Positions 22,643-33,774 of a DNA stretch of 48,117 nt are shown here, piece by piece. The DNA lies in assembly GCA_018398765.1 (NCBI GenBank), contig JAHBMJ010005087.1:1-48117 (forward strand). The letters run 5' to 3'. A program made the translations under genes and the position numbers. Origin of the DNA: Chromera velia (Eukaryota > Sar > Chromeraceae). Numbering within the stretch: position 1 is the stretch's first letter; each line of letters begins with the position of its first letter. The notes below the pieces were generated by a model. That model saw only the letters and a program-made list of their open reading frames with translations. It was not told the DNA's origin and did not search any database.

Positions 22643-24260
22643 TCATTCATTGATTCGTTCACCTGTTGACTCATTCATTCATACGTTGGTGGATCTCTTC
22701 ACCTTTTGCAGTCAACACCCGTCGCGACCGATGCTGGTGTCGCACGCATACGTGAGTGTTGCGCACAGAAAACCAAGAAGGCGTTGACGCACGTAAACAT
22801 GCGGAATAAGAGACGTCGAAGAAAAGAGAAAGAGATAGGTACGGAAAATGGAAGAGCAAAACTAAGTGTGCAAGACAAGCGCGACGGAAAAATTACAAGG
22901 AAGCTAGATAGGACAACAGGACCACCATAATCCAAGCAAAAAATTGTCGAGAACATACGAAATGGGACAACAGAACAAAGATCTTTCCACTCTTCGAGTA
23001 TCCCTGCTCTTCGACAGTCTTCATGTTTTTCTCTTAAATTCGTTGTTTCTCCCCATCTTGTGTCCCCTTTACATACAGTCCCCTCCCTCGCTTGCCCCCT
23101 CCTCTCATCCATTCTAGACAGGTGCAATGTGGCAGACACGGCATTCTTTCTTACAACCTCCGAGACAAAGAGAGAAACGCGCACCTGTTCGTTTGGACGT
23201 CTGCACAGGAAGGTGAATTGCAAGGAAGGAGAAGGGAGGAGAAACAAACGTGACCAAGAGGCAATCAGACATCTCGCAAGAAAATCAAGCCACCCCAGAT
23301 GCTGTACCGAAGGCTTCCTCACGAGCAGGGAAAGGCCGAAACGAAGAAAGAAATGAATGAATGAATGAATGAATGAAGAAAGAAAAACAGAAAGACAAAG
23401 GAAGACAGAAAGTCGGTAGGCAGAGAGTTGAGGTCCGGAAAACAGAAATCATGAATGGAAGTTTTGTTTCACAAAAAGTGAGATGCACTGAAAAAAAGCC
23501 AAGAAGAAATCTGGACACAAGACAGAGGTCCACAGATCGACACAGTTGGGGGACGACGAGGAGAGGAAAAGGGAAATCACTTTGAAAGCCCAACTCCAAT
23601 TATTTTTCAGAAACTCTCTGAGCTCTCCTCTCAAAGCATGAATCTGCCCACCAGTCAGGAAAGACCAGACCGACCATATTGGATTCCTTTGAGAAGTTGA
23701 CCGAAGAGGCGGCTGTCAGCAGGTTGAAGCGATCAGAGAGAGGAAAGGAATCACACGCCCGACTGCTTTGTCAGGTGCAAGCAATCAGTCTCAGTTCTCT
23801 TTGAGAAAGTCCACTTCTACGAGGTGCAAATTCGTGCTTCAATTCCACTTCTCGATAGAACCACGACCGATCAACCTTGTCAAATTTGCGGCAGCTTGCA
23901 CAGCATCAGGAACACTTCTTTAAGTTCCTCTTCCGAGAAACTGTTCCTGACTCCTGAGTCGTAAATTCGACCTCGTGCTCGCCAATTTCAGCGGCATCGA
24001 TACGGCGCGCGTGCGTCACAGAAATTGAGGAGACGGCGTGCAGACCGAGCTAACTTCATTCTGACATCTTCTCACAACAACCGAGTTCAACAGTCAATGC
24101 GCTTTTGCCTAACATGCTGGGATGTGAGTTGAGTGAACCACAGCCAAGTAGATGTCAATGGGTCGAAGAGCATGTCACTTCCCCAAAATACTCTGTGATC
24201 TACAGTGTCGGTTTTCCAACTATTGCTTGTCGTGCAGAGACGGAGACGGAGACGGCGATA
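22643..24260. other. Divergent intergenic region between nucleoporin and fucosidase genes
   Basis: This 1.6-kb gap separates the start codons of the minus-strand NUP50-like gene and the plus-strand GH29 gene. The nucleoporin start codon sits in tandem CATC/CATT repeats (on the plus strand) at about 22609-22680. Open frames here lack coding character, and the region is expected to hold both promoters and 5' UTRs. I find no convincing extra exon. Confidence 0.5.
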
Positions 24261-25673
24261 ATGTTCGGTGTTTTTGGTTGTGCACTGGCCGCGTTGCTGC
24301 CTTTGAGCATCGGTGCATCGCTGCCAAGGCCGACTCAGGAACATTTGAGGTGGCACAAAGATGAGTTTGCCTGTTTCATCCACTGGAATATGGCGACAGC
24401 TGCAGGCATTCAGGGCTGCCCCTGCGACAAGGAGCCCCCCCCCGTCTCCCAGTGGAACCCTAAAGCCCTCAACACCGACGCCTGGATTTCTGCAGGGGTG
24501 TCAATGGGGTGTAAGCGTTTTGTGCTGACTGCCAAACACGGTTGTGGTTTTCTTCTCTGGGACTCCAAAACGGAGTACCCTTACACAGTTGCCAACGCAG
24601 CGAACACCACCGATGTCGTCTCCGAGTTTGTCAAGTCTGCCAAAAAGTTCGGTGTCGGCTATGGGTTCTACTACAGCACCGTGACTAACGCCTACGCGCG
24701 TGTGTGCGATTCTAAAGTCTCCCCCGGGTCCTCCAAATACCCCCAGGAGGAGTTTGACCGCCTAGTCCTGTCTCATCTCTCAGAGCTCTGGGGGAACTAC
24801 GGAGACCTGGACGAGATCTGGTTCGATGGAGGGTACAACAAAAATCTCACAGCCGACCTCCGCACTCTCCTCTCCAACCTCCAACCCCACACAGTCGGAT
24901 TCCAGGCCCGGGGCATTATGCCCTCCCCCATTCGCTGGGTCGGCAACGAGGCTGGCGACGCCCCCTACCCCACCTGGTCCACAGTGGACCCTTCCGCGGG
25001 GGGCGCCGCCAACGGCAGCCTGTGGGAGCCTGCAGAGTCTGACTTCACTCTGCAGAAGGGGGATCTCTGGTTTTTTTCCCCCGGGGCTCCGGTGCACTCT
25101 CCCCGAGAGCTCCGTCAGATGTACGAGAGGACTGCAGGGCACAACGCCGGGATCATCGTTGACTTTGCTCCCGATCCCTCAGGCCAAATCCCCCTAGAGC
25201 AGCTCAAGGCCGCAGAGTCACTTGGAACGTATTTGAAGGAATGCTACGGACAGCCAGCAGCCTCCTCGATCCCCTTTTCGCGTGTGACAGCAGTCACGAT
25301 ATTCCTCGACGAGCCTACGAAGATCGACAGGCTGATGCTGAGAGAGGACCAGACGGAGGGGCAGTTGATCCGAAAATTCCGTCTGTCGGCTGTTGTTGAG
25401 AAAGGGGAGGCTGGACAGTCAGTAGAGCTGTTCGAGGGATCGGCTATTGGCAACAAGTTCATTTTTGTGATAGACCCACCAGTGAAGGCCAGCAGTGTGA
25501 CAATCAGCGAGATCGAGGTGGACCCATTGGCGCCTCCCGGAGCGCCGCATATCGATACCTTTGCCGTCTTCTCAGGTTGTAATGAAGTGGCAGATCGCCT
25601 GGATCAAGAATGGGAATATTTGAAGAAGGGAGAGGAGGAGTCTGCGGAGCGTTTCACAGAGTTTTTGGCGTAG
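24261..25673 (+). CDS. Secreted GH29 alpha-L-fucosidase, intronless
   Basis: Single exon of 470 aa. I chose the ATG at 24261 over the upstream in-frame ATG at 24105 because it begins a good signal peptide (MFGVFGCALAALLPLSIGAS). GH29 landmarks appear in order: FACFIHWN (about 36-43), QWNPKALNTDAWI (64-76), CKRFVLTAKHGCGFLLWDS (84-102), GVGYGFYYST (131-140), and LDEIWFDGG with the expected catalytic nucleophile at Asp189. A C-terminal beta-sandwich-like region (about 360-470, ending HIDTFAVFSGC) is as in plant FUC1-type enzymes. Many GH29 members read KHHDGF where this protein reads KHGCGF. The enzyme would remove alpha-linked L-fucose from glycans in the secretory path or outside the cell. 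Lack of introns in this intron-rich neighbourhood hints at horizontal or retro-origin. Confidence 0.9.
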   Translation: MFGVFGCALAALLPLSIGASLPRPTQEHLRWHKDEFACFIHWNMATAAGIQGCPCDKEPPPVSQWNPKALNTDAWISAGVSMGCKRFVLTAKHGCGFLLWDSKTEYPYTVANAANTTDVVSEFVKSAKKFGVGYGFYYSTVTNAYARVCDSKVSPGSSKYPQEEFDRLVLSHLSELWGNYGDLDEIWFDGGYNKNLTADLRTLLSNLQPHTVGFQARGIMPSPIRWVGNEAGDAPYPTWSTVDPSAGGAANGSLWEPAESDFTLQKGDLWFFSPGAPVHSPRELRQMYERTAGHNAGIIVDFAPDPSGQIPLEQLKAAESLGTYLKECYGQPAASSIPFSRVTAVTIFLDEPTKIDRLMLREDQTEGQLIRKFRLSAVVEKGEAGQSVELFEGSAIGNKFIFVIDPPVKASSVTISEIEVDPLAPPGAPHIDTFAVFSGCNEVADRLDQEWEYLKKGEEESAERFTEFLA

Positions 25674-26126
25674 ATCGATAAAAGAATTCCAAAGCACACT
25701 GAATGACTTCTCTCTGTCCCACTTGATGTTCTGAGTTTGCAGCCATCTGGAGCCCCTGAATTGAGGCGTCGTGATTTTTTGAATTACAGAATCTGTTTTC
25801 AATCAAGCTTTGTATGTATCGATTGTGAGAATATCCGTCACCGCTCTTGAAAGAAGAGTTTCCATCTGAGCACTGCTGTATCGGTGAAATGCAGCGATGT
25901 CAATGAGAGTTGTTCAGTTGAATTACAGCATCCTCACGGACATACGATTGATCGATCGATCGATCGTATGGCGAAGAGTTTGCGGCACAGGCAAGACGCC
26001 TAGGGAAACCCTCGAGCGCCTCCTCTCTTTCTCCCTCCTTCTCGTTCCCCCTCCAAGCTCTCCCCCCCAAGTTGGGCCCCAATCCCACCATCTGCTCCCC
26101 CCGGGGCCCCCATCCCCTCCCGTGTG

Positions 26127-26159
<33 letters not shown>

Positions 26160-26196
26160 GGACTTTGTCGCATGCCGCAGTTTTGCGTCTGTCTAG

Positions 26197-26236
<40 letters not shown>

Positions 26237-27194
26237 CTGTGTGTGTGTGTGTGTGTGTGTGTCTGTTTGTCTCTGGGTTTGTCTGTTTCTTTGTCTGTCT
26301 GTTACTACTAGTACTGTCTGTTTGTTTATCTATCCAATGCATGGATCGGGGTGTTTACTTTGATACAGAGAAGTCTAGATAGAAGTCAGGGAATTTACTT
26401 TATCATTTTGAAAATTCATTGGTTTAGAATTTATATTTCAAAATTTCCAAACAATTTACCTTCTATATATATAGTTTACCATAGTTCACCCTAGAATTTA
26501 CCTAAGTACTAAGGTTCTATGGTAAAGTTCACTACACTTCTTAATTTGAATTCCTCGTATTAAAGCCGATATCTTACAGTAAACCGCTAGGATTCCTGGA
26601 ACATGCATCTTATCGATCCTATGTTATTTTCTCATTATCATCATCATATGCCATCATCGTCTGCCTAGACTAGTGGCCTATTGCCTTCGAGGCTTCCAAC
26701 GTTCGGCAAGAGACAAGCTCGGTAGCCTTCCCTCAAAGGAGAAAGCACACGCAAAAATATGACAAATGATCCCCAACGGCTCAAAAGGGGCTTATCCTGA
26801 ACTATAAGAAAAGATTGGCTTTAAACGCTGGTCTGTAGGATTAAAAGATAGCCGGGAGGAGCCAAACTGCCCACTTTCTTCTACCTCATCTCTCTCTTTT
26901 TCTCTTTTTCTTTATTCTCTTTGTTTTTCCCTGACTGGTGTTCGTATACTGGGAAACTCACGCCATCATAGCCGTCGTGAAGTACTCACGCCATCAAGTC
27001 ATGCCTCCAGATTTTCGCCGTCCCCTCCAATTTTCTTCTTCTACACAGCACTGCCTTTTCAAAAACTGGCTGCGGCCGTGAGTGCGGCTTATCTGGTCAA
27101 CATTGAAGAAAGGGGGAAACCTGGAAGGCTGGCATCTACCCCCAAGCATGCGGAGTCACAGGCACTCTGACTGCTGTGTTTGCCATGGTTCTGG
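25674..27194. other. 3' flank of the fucosidase gene and degenerate repeat DNA
   Basis: The 3' UTR probably extends to about 25900. Then come a TCGA palindromic run at 25950-25975, GT and CT microsatellites (26130-26262), and AT-rich DNA with repeated TTTACC motifs (26400-26540). At 26630-26760 the minus strand reads like the 3' end of a retroelement with an ATGATG-rich tail. No gene is supported. Confidence 0.4.
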
Positions 27195-27200
27195 ATCTGT

Positions 27201-27450
27201 GTGGGATAGAGAGCTAGGCGTATCACAACAAAAGAAGAAGAAAAAGTAATCCAAAATTTGCTTATACATATTTTTTTTTTTTTGCGCAACACCTAAGCAA
27301 CAGTTGTGCAACACCAAAACAACAGTTATACAACACATGAACAACAGTTGTTTGTCACTTAACATCGTCGGGCAAAAAAAAAAAATTAAGCAAAAATGGG
27401 CTTAAATTATTTTTTTTTCCCCTGTGATATGCCTAGATAGAGAGCCCAGC
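27201..27450. mobile_element. Small MITE with AGAGAGCTAGGCGTATCAC-type termini
   Basis: The sequence at about 27204-27226 (GGATAGAGAGCTAGGCGTATCAC) returns as its inverse at about 27424-27445 (GTGATATGCCTAGATAGAGAGCC). The middle holds poly-T/poly-A and a CAACA-rich core with ACAACAGTTGTTTG. A related core and related ends occur at 44610-44940. No coding capacity. Confidence 0.6.
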
Positions 27451-28436
27451 TCGTAGGCATCTCCTCAGTTAGTTGAAGCTCCGAGGTCGTTCCCTATAAA
27501 ACTTTTACTAAATATGACTAAATATGAATAAATATTATAATATTTTGAAAATATGACACAAATATGAGTAAAATATGAATAATTCTTTTTTATCAACTAT
27601 AAAGCGTGCAGAGCCGAAAAGTGGTTTGTATGGTTCAGTTTTGATCAGAGAACACGTTTAGCTACCCAGATTGGCCATATACAATATAAAAAAGTTTTAG
27701 AACACGATGAATTTTTTAGTGAATCAACTCGTGAATGTCTATTCACTATTTTTTTCTTATATAAGTAATTTTTCATGACTAAATTATAACTAAATATGAC
27801 TGAACTTAAAATATTTTTTTTAGCATATTTTTAGATAAAAGATGCCAAATGAGTCTGTTAACTACCATCTCTAACGAGAGAAGTATTTTATGATTTTTTT
27901 GAAAATGGCATACTCCTTATATGTGCAAACATATAAACATATGAAGAAATATATATGTATATATTGGGCCTGCCCGTCGCGCGACCGGGACCGGGGTGCG
28001 TGCGTGAGCGCGGCGCTAGCTTCCCACGAATGTGCAGGGCCAATCAGGGCCTGCTGCACGCAGCGTTCTATGCAGCGTGTACAGTGAAAGACCCCAGCAT
28101 GCATGATCCATACCACAAAGGCCACTCATGCAGACAAAGATATATGCAGACGTACAGATTCGTACAGATGAAAGAACTGTGTCACAGGGTGTTGGTGCTT
28201 TTGTGTCAATCCACCAGGACAGGGCAAACGGACAGTAGGATCGTCTTTCTATAGTGCTGTCTCTTCGTTTTGTGCCGCCTAGTAGGAGCTTTAGAAGTGA
28301 CTGCATCGACCAGGATATCAACATGTGCGAACTGAGATTTGGAAAGGTCAGTCACAACTGAGGTGATGGATGGATGGAGTGAGTGAGGGATCGATAGATG
28401 CATGCATAGAATGATGGAGTGAAGAGGGATGGATGA

Positions 28437-30017
28437 ATGACATAATGAGACCTACCGGACTTTAACATCATTTCGGACTTTGAAATATAGCAATAACATA
28501 GGGTATTCTATTATATTTAATCGTTGTTTATAAGCTTTTAAATTTAATAAACATTCTTTAAAACGTGATTCTTTTTTAAAAAAAGATAAAACAAAGAATT
28601 GAAGCTAACTGTATTAATGTTAAATCATAGCTATATTTTAGTAATCATAATAGTAGCTGCATAATTGGTATATCTATGCATAATGCAATAAATGCGATCG
28701 AAAAGTAGATACAACTCTGTTATATGAAAGCTTGAACAGATACCGGATACGATTTTTCCATATTCACGAACTTGCAATGAGTCTGAGATCATTTCAGTTA
28801 GAATGTCTCCCCAACTAGGTTTTTCCCCTCTGAGTTTTTGCACATTCTTCCCATGGGAAGTCAGGGTACCACTCTCTCATTCTGTCAAGCAGTGCAAAAG
28901 GTAACTCATTACCTCTCTCTGTTAAAGAAAAACCCCAGCAAATGATGTCATCCATGGGCCAAAAATCCTTCCACAGTTTCGATTTTCCTCTTCTAGATGC
29001 ACATTTTGTAACACTAAGCTTTCCAAAGACATCTGAAGTACCACTGTACCATTGAAGCAACAGCTGTGAAGGATTCTTTCCCGTCTCCTGTACCAAAAAC
29101 TGTTCTACCTGCATGAACGCACACGAAAAGAAAAAGAAAATATGCATGAACGCACGTTTTCTGGAGTGCGGTCACCAGAAATTCTGTGTATCTGAATATC
29201 ACCCTGTCTGCCCTTCACCGACCTTTCCGATGTAGAATGGCACAGTATCTCCCTCTTGTCTGTCTGCCCCCATCTTCGTCAGGACAAAGTCTCCTACAGC
29301 GATTCTTGCAACCCGGAGCAAGGGCCACCCACGTTCGTCGACCACTTCGTCATAGTAAGAACAAATTGGGTCTCCTGTGACGCCTCCCCCCAGCAGAGAG
29401 TTTTGGTGGTGCTGTAGATCTGCTTCCACCCTTGTCTGACTGAACTGGGCCTGGTGTGTCCGCTTGAATTCTTCGATGTGTTCAGGGACGTCTGCAGTTA
29501 GACATATAGAATTGCATGGGGGCCCACATACAGATACAAAGAGAGACAGACTATATCGTCTTTTCTTTCCCTTTTTCTCACAGGCAGACATATTTCGTAC
29601 TGACCCCCCCCCCCTCGCAATCTTAAACACACACGCACACACATATGCATGCAGAGGGAGGGGGGGGGAGAGAGACAGAGAGATAGAGAGAGGGCGGAGA
29701 GAAGGACAAAAAAAAAAAAAAAAAGAAAAATCAAAAGAGAAAAACAACATTAGACGATTCAACAACGGGAAAAATAGAAAGAGAGGGACAAGAACGGGAG
29801 ACGAAACAGAGAAAAGATAGGGGACCGCGGCTGTGGCATGAGACCAGACTTAAATCTCTTTGTGGACGCTGCTGACGCGAACCTGAAGCATCACCCCCCC
29901 GTGCATGCAGAAGATCTGCCGTACAAACAATCTTGTCTCTGAAGCATACTTCACCATCAGGCAGAAACCTGTAAGCGCAGAAGAAGACGTCAGAGAGGGG
30001 TGAGGAAACAGAGGAAA

Positions 30018-30048
<31 letters not shown>

Positions 30049-30108
30049 TATACACGCACATACACATACACACATACACACACATACACACACACACACA
30101 CACATATA

Positions 30109-30144
<36 letters not shown>

Positions 30145-31190
30145 CACTTACAGCGTGATGAAAGTGCCAGTTGTGTCACTGTGGGTAAAGAAAATCAAGT
30201 GTTCAGGTACTACATCATATGGAGGCACTATGGAATGTAGTTTCTCTCTTCTCACCGCACGTTCGTGTTCTTTTTCTGTAGCAAGTCCTCCTCTGATCTC
30301 TTCTCCTTCTCCGCTCTCGCTCGTTATGCCCTAACAGTAACCAAGAGCTCTCTTTTTGGCTTTTTGCGTCTGCTCTCATTTAACCCGCAAGAAGAGTATG
30401 GTGCATTGTCTGTCAGGTGGGGTGACAACAAACTGTGTGTGCATGATTCGTGTATTCGTTGTAATGATGACTTTTTATACAAGTTTTCTTCATGCGAGAA
30501 ACGATGAGAAACAGTCGGACGAAAGGGAATCGTTATGCCAGATGGCTACATTGAAATCAACTTGGATTCATTATATAATGATTGTAACGTACGCTCCTCT
30601 CTCTGGCGCGTCTGCATCCGATCTATTCGTCCATAATGTTATCCGATCGCATTTGTTGTCGCTTCCGACCCGCCTGTTCGATGTTTACCGCATGGTGCTG
30701 ACAAGTGAATAACTTTTTGCTCATTCTAGTGAAAACCAACCAACTATGCATACGCCGCCCGGGAGCCTAGCGCTCTAACTAGGGTTAAGCATCCTCTAAC
30801 TCACTAACTTAGTGACCAACTAACTATTTAAGTTTAGATTTAATTTACTAAGATAATTTGAATTCAGTTATTCTACTAAGCATTCATATTGACATGATAT
30901 TGTACTTAAATATTTATTTATCTGTAATCGAAATTATAAAAAAAAATTATAAATACAACATTATGCATTATCATAATTGAATGCTAAAAGAACTCAGAAA
31001 TTGAAATCTCCTGACACTAACAGGTTCAGCTTCAATTTTTTCTTTAATATTAATTTTATCCTAAAAGAATCACATTTTAAAGAATGTTTATTTAATTTAA
31101 AGGTATATAAACAACGTTGAAATACTATAGAACATCCTATATTTCAAAGTCTGAAATGATGTTAAAGTCCGGTAGGTCTCATTATGTCAT
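28437..31190 (-). mobile_element. Nested TIR element with about 165-bp arms carrying an unknown gene
   Basis: Inverted arms of roughly 165 bp begin ATGACATAATGAGACCTACC at 28437 and end as the inverse at 31190, with small differences. ATGA is present directly outside each end (28433-28436 and 31191-31194), a possible 4-bp target duplication. The insertion point is inside the GGAT-type minisatellite of transposon copy A. The interior contains a spliced minus-strand gene (28815 to about 30322). This may be an autonomous transposon with an unrecognised protein or a non-autonomous element that captured a host gene. Confidence 0.75.
28815..30322 (-). CDS. Unknown multi-exon protein inside the nested TIR element (5' part unresolved)
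   Basis: Exons that join in phase: about 30256-30322 (upstream limit uncertain), 30152-30178 (27 nt), 29895-29968, 29223-29491, 28815-29108, stop at 28815. The product runs SEEDLLQKKN, DTTGTFITL, LPDGEVCFRDKIVCTADLL, VPEHIEEFKRTHQAQF, GDPICSYYDEVVDERGWP, then IAVGDFVLTKMG, TVPFYIGKVEQFLVQ, LLLQWYSGTSDVFGKLS, KSKLWKDFWPMDDIICWGF and ends PDFPWEECAKTQRGKT. The VGDFVL...PFYIGKVEQF...LLQWY pattern looks like a small SH3-like (BAH or chromo-type) barrel, as sometimes found at the ends of transposon proteins; this is an inference from pattern only. No catalytic triad was seen. The intact frame across five exons argues for recent function. Further 5' exons may lie between 30320 and 31840. Confidence 0.6.
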
Positions 31191-31194
31191 ATGA

Positions 31195-31655
31195 GTGGAT
31201 GGAGTGAGAGAGTGACTGAGGGATGGATGGATGGATGGATGGATGGATAGATGGATGGAGTGAGAGAGTGGCTGAGGGATGGATGGATGGATGGATGGAT
31301 GGATGCATGGATGCCATTGGATGGATAAATTGATGGATGGATGAAGTGAGTGAGGGATAGATGGATGGAGCGATGGAGTGAGTGAGGGATGGATTAATTG
31401 ATAGAGTGAGTGAGGGATAGATTGATGGAGTGAGTGAGGGATTGATGGATGGAGTGATGGAGTGAGGAGGGATGGAGTGATGGAGTGATGAGGGATGGAT
31501 GGATAGGTGGATGGAGTGAGGGAGTGACTGAGGGATGGATGGATGGATGGATTGATGGATTGATAGATGGAGTGATCGAGTGAGGATGGATGGATGGATG
31601 GATGGATGGATGGAGTGATCGAGTGAGGAGGGATGGATGGATGGATGGATGCATG
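31195..31655. repeat. GGAT/GAGTGAGG minisatellite in transposon copy A
   Basis: Imperfect tandem units of GGATGGATGGA and GTGAGTGAGGGAT run through this stretch, with a shorter block on the far side of the nested element (about 28360-28436). The inverse repeat is present in copy B at 35142-35475. This shows the minisatellite is part of the element and that the nested element inserted into it. Confidence 0.9.
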
Positions 31656-31712
31656 AAGTTTTGCATCCTTAGATTTAAATGCAAAAAAGAGAGAAGTGTT
31701 GGGTGGAGATAC

Positions 31713-31844
31713 CTGGTTGGCACAGCGTAGTGCCCCAAAAAACCTCCGATCCCTTCTGTTGATTCTGAGCTCATCGAAGATCTGATTTGTATGTATAAGG
31801 ATACCTTTCCCGATTAAGAGTAGAAGAACAGGTACGTCAGCTTT
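31713..31844 (-). CDS. Isolated 44-codon exon in transposon copy A
   Basis: Between an acceptor (TCTGAAAACAG) and a donor (AACCAG then GTATCT) on the minus strand, one frame is open from end to end and begins and ends at phase 0. It reads [14 protein letters not shown], then [17 protein letters not shown], then [13 protein letters not shown]. The sequence looks like a folded protein segment but I do not recognise it. It may be an upstream exon of the gene at 28815-30322 or a remnant of the transposon's own gene. The region is absent from copy B. Confidence 0.5.
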
Positions 31845-32017
31845 CTGTTTTCAGAGCCTCCGTTTTTTTTTTTCTTACGTCTATATGTCTTGCGCTATCC
31901 CAACTTTGTCTGCTCCCACCCCCTCCTTTTTTTGCTTATTTTTGCTACCTGATGATGCAGCTGTTTGTCTATATAGGTTGGCCAGGTTTGTACCTTCATT
32001 TTTTTTTCTCTTTGCAG

Positions 32018-32246
32018 GTGGGCCAAGGTAAAGCCTACAGACGCAGGTGTGGAGAAAACATACAAGACGATCAGTCCCCTCAACGAGGCCCTCGAAGTTG
32101 TCTTCGGTGATTTATCTAAGCACACAGTCACCAACAAGGCTGGAAAGAGAGTCACCGTCTCAGTCACGTTCCTCCATCACTTTACGACCTCTTTGAATAA
32201 CAGAATTAATCGGATACGTGGAAGGAGAGGCATGAAGGGCCGCTGA
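32018..32246 (+). pseudogene. Frameshifted transposon exon, copy A
   Basis: After the acceptor CTTTGCAG the frame reads [16 protein letters not shown], then [18 protein letters not shown], then [10 protein letters not shown] and FTTSLNN. It then departs from the copy B sequence because about four extra bases near 32203 shift the frame, giving an early stop at 32246. Copy B (34715-35042) continues for about 45 more codons. Function unknown. Confidence 0.65.
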
Positions 32247-33072
32247 AGAGGCTACTGCTAGGGCGGCCGCTGCTGGAGCCGCTGCTATAGGTAGGAGGGG
32301 GAGAGTGCAGGAAGAGGATGCCAAAATGGAAGACGTTCAGGATGAGAGGGGGGACGGAAGGTACCACTCCGAGAAAGGTTGGCCCACTAGCAGCCATTGG
32401 GGGGGGCAAAGAGGTCATCCCCCTCCTCATTATCATGGTTAAAATAAGATAGAATTTCATAAAAATGATATTATTTACTCAATATTTTATTTTACACGCT
32501 CTAAGTCGGTGCGCTAGATGAATTAAAAGTTCTAGTCTTCATAAATTGCTCCAGAAACGTCCTAAAACTTATAATTCTTTCATAAAAAAATGGTTTTTAA
32601 AATATAACAAAATATGACTAAATATGAGGGAAATTAGTGACAAAATTCACTAGAAAAAAAAATATAACTAAAATATGACTATTCACTAGTTTTTTTTCAT
32701 CATTTTTTTTCTCGTAAAATATATTGATTGAATGAATGGGAGTCAGTTCATTCAACTTGTGAGTGTTTGTAGACTTGTGTAGTATTTTTTGTTTGTCCGT
32801 GTACAATATATAGAAAAAATATATAAACTCATAAAAAAAAAGTAAAATATGACTAAAATATGAATTTTTTATAATATTTTATAATATTTAGTCATATTTA
32901 CTAAAAGTTTTATAGGGTTGTGGGTGTTTTGTTTCCTCTGCTTGCTCTGTGGTTGTCCTTTTGGTGTATCCGCCGCTTGTTCCGGAGTGAGGGGACACCT
33001 GGTAACTCTAGGTGCTTCAAATTGGCCCTCAACTGCGTTAAGAGACTAGGCCAAGAGACTGGAGGAACAAGA

Positions 33073-33774
33073 CGTATCCCGACAGTGACCTATGCGATAA
33101 TGGACCCTATTTGGGGCTCTCACTTGGCAAAAAAATTAAAAACACTTTGTGTAGCAAAATTAAGCCTATATATAGCATAGTTATGACTTTTCTAACACTT
33201 TTAAAGGTTTTTTACATGTTCTAGCTTATTCAAAAGATTATATATTTGCCTTAAAAAAGCATTAAAAGGGCTCCCTAACTATGGGTACAATATAGACATC
33301 ATGAAGGTAGGAATGACCATCAGATAAAAATGTAGTCTAAGGATGTTTCCACGAAAATACCAGCACCTGTTAAATATTTGGCGCATGGAATTGCATGTCT
33401 AGATCTAGTGAGCTTTCAGAATTGCACGCTCAGCCCCCAGTAACGCCCGGCCACTCCAGTAACGCTGGCCCCGCCCGGCACTCCCACCCCCCCGCTCCTG
33501 AGGGCCTCAGGCGGCAAAAGTTCCCCAACTACTTCTCCTCCTTCGACCCCCTCTCGATCCTTCGAGCTCTTTTAAGGCAAATATATAATCTTTTAAATAA
33601 GCTAAAACATGTAAAAAACCCTTAAAAATGTTAGAAAAGTCATAACTATACTATATATAGGCTTAATTTTGCTACACAAAGTGTTTTTAGTTTTTTTGCC
33701 ATCTGAGAGTCCCTCACTACCCCTCACATAGGCGAAATAGGGTCTATTATCACATAGGTCACTGCCGGGATATG
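33073..33774. mobile_element. TIR element of about 700 bp with TA-TCCCGRCAGTGACC ends
   Basis: The left arm (about 33073-33265) starts TATCCCGACAGTGACCTATG and the right arm (about 33570-33774) is its inverse, ending CATAGGTCACTGCCGGGATA. The arms are about 190-200 bp with scattered differences. A TA at each outer end suggests a TA target. The centre (33265-33570) is unrelated, with a GC-rich patch at 33430-33510. No coding frame is supported. It lies in the gap between transposon copies A and B. Confidence 0.7.

Larger units (their letters stand above)
27492..32917. mobile_element. TIR transposon copy A, interrupted by a nested element
   Basis: The left end CCCTATAAAACTTTTACTAAATATGACTAAATATG and the right end (its inverse, ending TTTTATAGGG at 32917) are terminal inverted repeats. 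The subterminal regions match copy B (34156-36335) in inverse order: the block at 27600-27700 matches 36125-36235, the block at 27965-28340 matches 35490-35850, and the block at 31960-32600 matches 34440-35100. Subtracting the nested insertion at 28437-31190 leaves about 2.7 kb. It carries a GGAT minisatellite, a frameshifted exon at 32018-32246 and a separate minus-strand exon at 31713-31844 that copy B lacks. No transposase motif was recognised. Confidence 0.8.

Noticed and set aside
22699..23322. 207-codon minus-strand frame upstream of the nucleoporin gene
   Set aside because: No domain or splice-compatible phase with the gene, and its composition is that of non-coding pyrimidine-rich DNA.
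31195..31655. CRISPR-like array
   Set aside because: The units are contiguous GGAT-type minisatellite repeats with no unique spacers, in a eukaryotic transposon.
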